Shown here: positions 57,592 through 64,000 of the stretch, piece by piece
How the letters are laid out: every line of letters begins with the position of its first letter
Numbering within the stretch: the first letter of the stretch is position 1
Assembly (NCBI GenBank): GCA_025331435.1
Contig: JAIWNI010000070.1
Location: forward strand, 62,001-126,000
Source of the DNA: Choanephora cucurbitarum
Lineage: Eukaryota; Mucoromycota; Mucoromycetes; Mucorales; Choanephoraceae
Reading direction: 5' to 3'
Length of the DNA stretch: 64,000 nt
Notes under the pieces: model-generated
Seen by the model: only the letters and a program-made list of their open reading frames with translations
Told to the model about the DNA's origin: nothing
The model's database searches: none
Made by a program: the position numbers and the translations under genes

Positions 57592-58442
57592 GACTATATC
57601 ACAGATAAAGAAAAAGCTAAAATAAAAGAAAAAGAGAAAACGAAGAAAGTATATTTTACGCATTTAGGAGGTTCTCTTTTTTTGTATAGTTACAAATTGT
57701 TTGTGCAGTGCTTACGGTCCTAATTGGCGGAATTCAAAAATCATTTGGCGGTTTTCAAAAAACCAATTGGTAAAATCAAAATGTTGTCGAAGGCTGAAAA
57801 TGTGGTTAATGCTCTCAGAACCACGCTTTGTTGTTTAGGGAAACACTACGTACCTTAATACAACCCGCTTTCTTTGTGCACTGTAGATTTGTTTACTCCC
57901 TAAGAGCACTCCATTTTTTATGATAATCATCCTCCTGTCTCCCTACCCCCATTTTTCAGAAATCTACTCTGTACTATATTGTATAGACTCATCTCCAGAA
58001 GATTAAAGAAGGTTTCGAGATCTATGAAGCACCTTTTTTTCTATCAGGGTTTTATGTGCTTGAATAAAAAAAAAGTGGGGCGTCTGAAGTGAGTGAACGT
58101 AGTGTTTGACGTTTCAAAAAATCAAAGTAATATAACACAATTGAAGTAAATACTTGAAGAAAAAAAAAGAAATTCTTCGCTTCTTGTCCTTTACGGAAGT
58201 AAAACAGGTATGGGAGTATACTTCAGCAATGGGCACTTGGGCTTGTCTGCAGCCATTGCTAGCTTGACTGACAAATTGAGAAGACGTTTCTGTATTTTGG
58301 AAATAAAAAGCTAAGTCAAGTGCTTCAAAAAAAAAAAAGGACACATCTACCTTCCAGGCAACCATACTAAGTATGGCCATAGTAAAGTCGTTATCAAGGG
58401 CCAGAGGTTTGCTTGGTATGATTAAGTAGTTTGCTTTTTGAG
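57592..58442. other. Intergenic
   Basis: Contains the promoter of the minus-strand unknown gene, with TTGGCGG at 57724-57730 and TTTGGCGG at 57744-57751 in a near-repeat, and CCAATTGG at 57763-57770. No gene; a minus-strand frame at 58380-58114 has no domain. Confidence 0.45.
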
Positions 58443-60316
58443 CTAGAGATATATGTGGAAAGTTTCTCCCCGAAATTTAAACGCAATTGATAGCCATTCT
58501 ACAAGAAATAGACTTGAATGAATCAGGATGTCGTAGTATGCTTGGGAGGGAAAAGAAATGCCATACGAGCCTAAAGTCGTGTCAGAATAATAGCTACGGA
58601 AATGGTACAGTACCTTACCTTCCCAGTTAAATGATATAATTTTGTCATCAATGCTCATCTTTTTCATTTCAAGCTTGATTATCTGATTCAAGCGAAGATT
58701 CTTTGAGCGCTGGTAAAGTGCCATGCTGTTGTTGTGGCTCGGCTTAAACTCGCAATATGAAAGCTCAAGGCCGTCTTTATTCTGAATCATCATGTCTATT
58801 TTTCTTCCTCCTGATTGCTTTGCATACTCGGACGAAAGAGAAACGGCACCAGACAAGCTAAAGTGGCTATTGTCACCACCGGAATAGTTCTACTCATTCA
58901 GAGTACCTGTCTCCTTGATGTTTTCAGCTGCTGTTTCACCACTATTATCAAATGGTTCTATCAGTATCTAACATGCACTATATATTCTATGTATACAAAC
59001 ATCTTCGTATTCAGGTCTGTGCCTTCCAAAAAGAACACAACAAACCCATTTACTCGTGCTATAATCTCAGTCTCGGACTTCTTGCCTGTCTTTTCCCACA
59101 TGTGCACTGCCTCAATCCTAAAAGAACTATTTCAGAACAATATTCAAATTAATACGCATGATCTTACCATCTGTCAAACACCTGAAGTACTTGGTACTCA
59201 TTGCTTGTCTTCTTTTTTTTTTCTTGATGAATTCTAACCTCCTCAAAAGCACAAGGGAGAGCGCATCATCTTAGTCTTCCTGATATTTCTACAGTCATCC
59301 CCCGATTTAGGGAACAGTCTTGGTTCCCTCGACACCGTTCCCTAAATCAAAATCGTTCCCTACTTCTCATAGCAATAGCAGGGATTTTTAGCGTTAAACG
59401 AACTTCGGTTCCCTCAAGACCGTTCCCTAAATCAAAATCGTTCCTTATATTTCGTTCCCTAAATCGGGGGATGACTGTATATCAGTAAGTATGTCAGTAA
59501 TCATATCGGTACGCATATCAGTATATATATTCAGGCTTTATCAGAATTCACCTTGATTATCTCACTGCAAAGGTCTTGTACTGCTTTTCTTTCGTCAGAA
59601 TTCAACCCCAAAGTGATATCAACAACACTGCCAGCCAGAATGCGTTCACGAAAACTTTTGTCCCGGATATACTTCTTGTATACTGCCATGTTTTCCTCGT
59701 CTAAATCAACAATATACGAAAGAGACAGCCTTGAAGGGATTGTCAGTATTATTCTAGTTAAGCTATACTGCCACTTAGTTGAGCACATTCTTTTCATTGT
59801 GCGTTAACTGGTTGAAGTTTTGCAGCAGCTGCAAGCTCATCTTGTCCAACAATGTCTTTTCATTGCTTGTCTTCATATCCTTCAAGTGATCAAATATGTC
59901 TTGATCTTGCGCAGCAAAATCTCCAACGGCCAGCTCTTCAGATTATAAACTATACGTTTAGTTGCTGTCTTGCTCGAAATAAATATAAACACTTACAACA
60001 GAGTGAAAGTATTGAAACAACAGCTCTCGAGTACGGCTGGGGTAGTCTAATTTTATGCTGGATCAATTTTTTGGATTATGAATTCTCTAATCTTAACGAT
60101 ACATACTGCATTGTACAGAAAAAAAGTTTCCCAGTCTTCAGCAGAAACTTCATGGGTCTTGATGCTTTCTTTGTTAAAGGCTTCTTTATATGCCTTTCTG
60201 TACATTTTTGTCAAACCAGAACGCATGCTTCTTACATTGCTGTAATCACGGTGCTGTAAGTGATGCATATGCTGAAAAAGAACGTCTTGAAGACTGTTGG
60301 AAGGGCTGTTGCTCAA
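58443..60316 (-). pseudogene. PD-(D/E)XK-like expanded family, decayed copy B
   Basis: Minus-strand counterpart of the relic at 20394-21643. Pieces from the 5' side: 60316-60053; about 59955-59790 (IFDHLKDMKTSNEKTLLDKM, SLQLLQNFNQ); 59797-59531 (RLSLSYIVDLDEENMAVYKK); and 58856-58443 (SSEYAKQSGGRKIDMMIQNK, DGLELSYCEFKPSHNN, RSKNLRLNQIIKLE, SFNWEGKVLYHFRSYYSD). GRKID followed about 12 residues later by E-L-x-x-x-E-F-K fits the D-Xn-E-x-K core of restriction-like nucleases. Unlike copy A, the Asp is kept. Frames change between pieces, and a 186-bp MITE sits at 59292-59477. Function unknown. Confidence 0.6.
59292..59477. mobile_element. 186-bp mariner-type MITE, copy 2
   Basis: Same length and ends as the element at 4621-4806, flanked by TA at 59290-59291 and 59478-59479. 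Here the left end keeps the full GATTTAGGGAAC repeat that is mutated in copy 1, so its inverted repeats are better preserved. It lies within the decayed family copy B. Confidence 0.87.
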
Positions 60317-61017
60317 GAGCGCGTTTATATCTAATTAATTGTGTCAGCCAACAATTTAAACATCAACAAATTGCTTGCTTACCATGCTTTATGTTTGCTT
60401 TATGTTGAAGATTAATACTAAAAAACACGAGCACATTACAAACTGCACCTTCATTGCAGTAACAAAATTAACCAGAGCGAAGCGGAAGTGCTAATTTTAT
60501 TGACCTTCATTATGGTACGGTACGCTGCACTTTGTAAAATGCTCGTAAAAAAATATTTGATTTTCAAGTAGTAAAGGAACAACGTTTTCTGATCGGCCGT
60601 ATAAGATGTGTAGTTCCTAACATTGCCAGCTTTGTCAGCAATAGCTCTATTTACTTTTTTGACGACAAGTGGTATTCTGCTCTCTAAGTTTTCGTCTTCG
60701 ATGGGAACAGGTTGAAAATCATCTATTCACTTAGATTAGTCAAGTTTCCAAGATTGAATTCCTCTCCTTCTTCAATAACGTAGCCCATGACCTTTGCACT
60801 GTCTTCCGTAGTCATTCCGCCCTGAACGTCCTCAATAAAAAATCTTTGCGTGTTGCTTGTTTGAAAATATTTAAAGTAAAAGAGAATGTGGAAGTCTACC
60901 ATTTGGTTTTGACAATACGCTATTTGGAATTTCTTTATGCGCTCATTGATATATTGAAAACCGCTGATGGGATATTTTTTGCGCTTATGAAATCGGTCAT
61001 TTGGGACTGTAAGCACT

Positions 61018-61031
61018 GTATTCTTCAGCAA
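61018..61031. repeat. LINE target-site duplication, left copy
   Basis: GTATTCTTCAGCAA, repeated exactly at 63778-63791 on the other side of the LINE. Removing the element and one copy restores an open reading frame on the minus strand. Confidence 0.9.
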
Positions 61032-63777
61032 TCCTCCACAACGGGTCATGTGGCGCCTGAACAGATTAAAGAAGGACTCTTGTCTTACTAAGTACGAGGA
61101 TACTTTCCACCTTCTAGCCGATAACCCATTGTTCACCTCTCCTCCAGCGCTATCCGACCCAGTTGGTGCCTCAGCCTATATTGAGAAGTTCAATGATCAA
61201 CTCTGTGACTCCATATACACCTCCTTAGACCAGTCTTGTGGTAGGGCACCCCTAGAACGTCAGGATTTTATGAAGGACTTCTGAACCGATGACATGAATA
61301 GGGTCTTTGACCTAAAGGAACACTATTACCAGAAATGGCGCAAAGCCAGTGGCCTCAACTGCCACCGATTCTGGCTATTATACCAACAGACTAGGGCTCA
61401 ATTACGTAGACTGATCCACCAACGCAAGCGAGCACTATGGCGCCAATTTTGCAACAACCTCTCGCAAGGATCGTATGTAAAATCTATTTCCAAATTCTCC
61501 AAGATCTATAAACGATGTGCTCTGAAACCCTCCTTCAGTGCTCCTGGAGGACCTCAACAAGCGGCTGATCAAATGGCCAATCACCTCCAGTCTACATATT
61601 CTGGCAGACTCCTTTCATCCTTGCCTACCATGACAGCCCCCCAGATTAACGCTTCTCTCCCTTTTCCGCTTGATCAGTGCTCCATTACGCTTGACCTCAT
61701 CGAGGATACCATCCACTCCCTTCCTCCTCGTAAGGCGCCGGGTGTTGACCACCTCAAGAAGGAAATGTTGCTCCCAATCCTAGATGACCTTCTTCCCCTG
61801 CTCTACACCCTTTTCCGGCTCTGTTGGGCTTGGTCATACACTCCGACTCGCTGGCGTGTTGCTCAAGTAGTACCCATATACAAAAAGGATGATCCCTTAG
61901 ACCCAAGTAACTACCGACCAATTAGCCTCACTTCGGTGCTCCGGAAAACTTTGGAACTCTGTCTTTATCCTACACATGTCTCCCACTCGCCTCAACTGGA
62001 TATTGCACAAGGGGGTTTCCGCCGTTCAAGGGGTTCTTTAGACCAGGCCCTATGTCTTGCAGAAATATGTACGATCCTTCGCAAATATCACCAAACATCC
62101 CCAGCACTGGCCTTCCTAGATATCAAATCAGCCTACGACACAGTCGACCGTCAAATCATTTGGAGCAGACTAACGGGCATCATGCCTCCCCCTCTACTTT
62201 ATCTCCTCCGAAACATGTTTGACGAGGTGCACATGGAGGTTATCCTCAACAATGTCACATCCTCTCGCTTTTCTCCAGTCACAGGTGTTCTCCAAGGCTC
62301 TACTCTCTCTCCGTTCCTTTACTCGATCTACATCAACGACCTCCCTTCACTTCTTCGTTCACAGCACCTTTCGGATACCCTCTCGCCTGTTGAAACTGCT
62401 CCTCTCCTTAATTGTCTCCTTTATGCTGATGATGTAGTCCTTATTGCTGATCGTGACCAAATGCCTTCCCTTTTGCAACTCTGTGAACGCCACAGCCGTC
62501 AAGTAGGTTACCGTTGGAATCCCAGTAAGTGCGTTATACTCGATCCCCATTCCCCCTCCCCTTCATATACGCTTTATGATTCTGCCATTCCTTCACAATC
62601 TTCCTTCTCTTATCTAGGCGTCCCTTTTTCACCAGGAGGATATATCAGTGCGCTGGAAGTTGCATCTCATAATACTACGAAGGCCTTAAGTACCCTGAAT
62701 CAACTTGCGTCCATTGGAATGAATCCCAGAGGCTTTAGTCTACTGCTTTCCATTCGGTTTTATGCTCAAATAGTTCGCTCTCAACTGGAATATGGACTCG
62801 CTATCAACCCTCTCACCAAATACGTAACCGACCAACTGGAGCAAGCGCAGAACCAATGCATTCGTCGCATCTTCGGCGGCTCTAAAACTTCTTCAATACA
62901 GGTAATGCTGCATCTAGCTAAGCTGCCCTCCATGAAGGATAGAACGCATTTCCTACAGGCTCAGTTCCTCTTACGCTCCTTACATCTTCCGTCCGATACA
63001 CTCCTTTGCCGTCTACTTTCTCATGTCCGTGCTTCCTCCAGCAGCTCAACGTGGTACCGTCTCTCCAAGTCTCCGCTCTGGCCCAAATGTCAACCCAACA
63101 TCGACTCGATCAACTGTCGGGATCTCTATCGAATCTTTCTGCAAGCGCGCAATGAGGATCTTCAGAGCCGTCAGTCCTCGCATAGACACACCCTTCTCTC
63201 GCACTGTCGAAAAAAGATCAGCATAGATCCCATCCTTTGGCTACCCATGACTCATGGTGAACGCAGTTGCTGTATTCGCTGGCGCCTTCGTTGGCTACCG
63301 TCTGGTCACTCCACCCTCTGTCCACGACACTCCCAACGCTCTCTCACAAAAGCTCACGCGTTTCAATGCCTGCAGATGCACCGCCGCTTGGCGATACCAG
63401 AACCAACTGCTGACCCCCTTTCTTTCCTTATAAACATACTTCCTGTTCGTCGCCCACGCTCTTTTGAAGCTGTCATTGCCTGGTCTCTCCGCTGGCCTGC
63501 AATTTGCCAGATCCTTTATGAACTTGACTATCTTCAGCACTCTAAGACCCCTCCTCCTCCGCCCGATTACTTAGGGCAGAGACTCTTAGCTTGGTTCCCC
63601 TCTCCCTCTTCTGACGATGTTATGACATCTAGTCCTCTCATATAGCCATTCATTTTCACCTTCTATCCCAGAAGGGTTTTTTGACTCTCCATCACCTCGA
63701 TCTGTCCTGGGCAATTTTGTCTAAATAGATTGTGTGCCCATTTGGGAATTTTTGTAAATAAAATTTTATGTTTAATC
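61032..63777 (+). mobile_element. 5'-truncated non-LTR retrotransposon (LINE)
   Basis: 2,746 bp between perfect 14-bp target duplications. It is clearly GC-richer and C-ending in codon use compared with its surroundings. The endonuclease domain is missing, so the copy is 5'-truncated, as often happens in target-primed reverse transcription. The 3' end lacks a long poly(A); it ends in AATAAAATTTTATGTTTAATC-like AT-rich sequence. One long reverse-transcriptase frame is carried. Confidence 0.9.
61294..63645 (+). CDS. LINE reverse transcriptase (partial ORF2)
   Basis: 783-aa frame from ATG 61294; the same frame is open upstream to 61284 and then meets TGA at 61281-61283, before which RMWRLNRLKKDSCLTKYEDT continues the element's ORF. 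RT motifs: PPRKAPGVDHLKKEML, SNYRPISLTSVLRKTLE, FLDIKSAYDTVDRQIIW (motif A Asp), GVLQGSTLSPFLYSIYINDL, LLYADDVVLIADRD (YADD box) and SYLGVPFSPGG. The C-terminal part has CIRRIFGGSK and a degraded Cys/His knuckle (CPRHSQRSLTKAHAFQCLQM, where the second Cys is His). The RT core is intact, but with no endonuclease and an upstream stop it is unlikely to move on its own. Confidence 0.92.
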   Translation: MNRVFDLKEHYYQKWRKASGLNCHRFWLLYQQTRAQLRRLIHQRKRALWRQFCNNLSQGSYVKSISKFSKIYKRCALKPSFSAPGGPQQAADQMANHLQSTYSGRLLSSLPTMTAPQINASLPFPLDQCSITLDLIEDTIHSLPPRKAPGVDHLKKEMLLPILDDLLPLLYTLFRLCWAWSYTPTRWRVAQVVPIYKKDDPLDPSNYRPISLTSVLRKTLELCLYPTHVSHSPQLDIAQGGFRRSRGSLDQALCLAEICTILRKYHQTSPALAFLDIKSAYDTVDRQIIWSRLTGIMPPPLLYLLRNMFDEVHMEVILNNVTSSRFSPVTGVLQGSTLSPFLYSIYINDLPSLLRSQHLSDTLSPVETAPLLNCLLYADDVVLIADRDQMPSLLQLCERHSRQVGYRWNPSKCVILDPHSPSPSYTLYDSAIPSQSSFSYLGVPFSPGGYISALEVASHNTTKALSTLNQLASIGMNPRGFSLLLSIRFYAQIVRSQLEYGLAINPLTKYVTDQLEQAQNQCIRRIFGGSKTSSIQVMLHLAKLPSMKDRTHFLQAQFLLRSLHLPSDTLLCRLLSHVRASSSSSTWYRLSKSPLWPKCQPNIDSINCRDLYRIFLQARNEDLQSRQSSHRHTLLSHCRKKISIDPILWLPMTHGERSCCIRWRLRWLPSGHSTLCPRHSQRSLTKAHAFQCLQMHRRLAIPEPTADPLSFLINILPVRRPRSFEAVIAWSLRWPAICQILYELDYLQHSKTPPPPPDYLGQRLLAWFPSPSSDDVMTSSPLI

Positions 63778-63791
63778 GTATTCTTCAGCAA
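63778..63791. repeat. LINE target-site duplication, right copy
   Basis: GTATTCTTCAGCAA, identical to 61018-61031. Marks the 3' boundary of the LINE. Confidence 0.9.
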
Positions 63792-63860
63792 CAAAGAAAG
63801 TATTAAGACTTGTTTTACATCAGGTAATAATTGACCCAATTCTATTTGTCCATCAAGAGC

Positions 63861-64000
63861 TTATTGTCAAGACGTTTTTTGTAGAAACGGAATACCTTTG
63901 TTCCATCTGTTGATCAAAACCAAATAAGCTAAAAGTTGATTCTTCGTTTATTTACACAACCCTCTGACTATTAAAAAAACCTTATGCACTCTTTCTCTTC
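63861..64000. other. Right edge, flank of the split relic
   Basis: AT-rich. On the minus strand the frame of the relic meets TAA just before 63860; the sequence there (aataag) could be an acceptor or simple decay. Nothing else seen. Confidence 0.3.

Larger units (their letters stand above)
60451..63860 (-). pseudogene. Relic gene split by a LINE, possible transposase
   Basis: Minus-strand coding runs across the LINE: 63860-63792 (DGQIELGQLLPDVKQVLILS) continues directly at 61031 (LLKNTVLTVPNDRFHKRKKY, then GFQYINERIKKF, DVQGGMTTEDSAKVMGYVIE) to a stop at about 60725. A further frame (about 60722-60451) reads RNYTSYTADQKTLFLYYLKI, then SILQSAAYRTIMKVNKISTS, like the helix-turn-helix start of some Mucorales transposases (from memory of the pattern). 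Continuity on both sides of the LINE is clear; the family is uncertain. Confidence 0.5.

Noticed and set aside
61048..61284. Separate small gene before the LINE frame
   Set aside because: Same frame as the 783-codon RT, separated only by one TGA, and inside the target duplications; it is the truncated 5' part of the LINE ORF.

Overview
The window is nuclear DNA of a Mucoromycota (Mucorales-type) fungus. It is AT-rich. Protein genes are cut by many short GT-AG introns, mostly about 50-110 nt. Pyrimidine-rich leaders precede several start codons. The proteins are fungal: a velvet regulator, a MYND-finger Mss51, a Cdc25-type Ras-GEF, a CRIB-PAK kinase and a fungal polyol dehydrogenase. The transposon relics also fit this phylum. 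The species cannot be settled from the sequence alone. All exon boundaries were read by eye from splice motifs and reading-frame continuity.

Layout. 1-4.3 kb: a D-aminoacyl-tRNA deacylase whose last exon lies off the left edge, an SR/RRM RNA-binding protein and a polyol dehydrogenase. 4.3-9.9 kb: transposon territory, with a 186-bp mariner-type MITE, a broken but end-complete Tc1/mariner element, a 99-bp MITE and unassigned relics. 10-19.5 kb: an acidic unknown protein, then velvet, Ras-GEF and Mss51 genes, all on the minus strand. 19.5-30.6 kb: gene-poor, with a decayed member of an uncharacterised PD-(D/E)XK-like family and a decayed MULE transposase carrying SWIM and OTU domains. 30.6-57.6 kb: a housekeeping and signalling block with a vacuolar amino-acid transporter, GSKIP, PAK kinase, universal stress protein, NAP1, inositol-tetrakisphosphate 1-kinase, RPS4, RPL20, GSK3, a concentrative nucleoside transporter, NF-YA and an unknown protein. 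57.6-64 kb: a second transposon-rich tract with another decayed PD-(D/E)XK-like copy hit by a second 186-bp MITE, and a relic gene split by a 5'-truncated LINE with a 14-bp target-site duplication.

How the genes relate. Several belong to conserved regulation: Ras activation (Ras-GEF), Rho/Cdc42 signalling (PAK), GSK3 with its interactor GSKIP, velvet developmental control, CCAAT-box transcription (NF-YA, with CCAAT boxes in its own upstream region) and inositol phosphate metabolism. Nothing suggests a biosynthetic cluster or operon. The most unusual content is the repeated, decayed PD-(D/E)XK-like family and the nested insertions in and around it.
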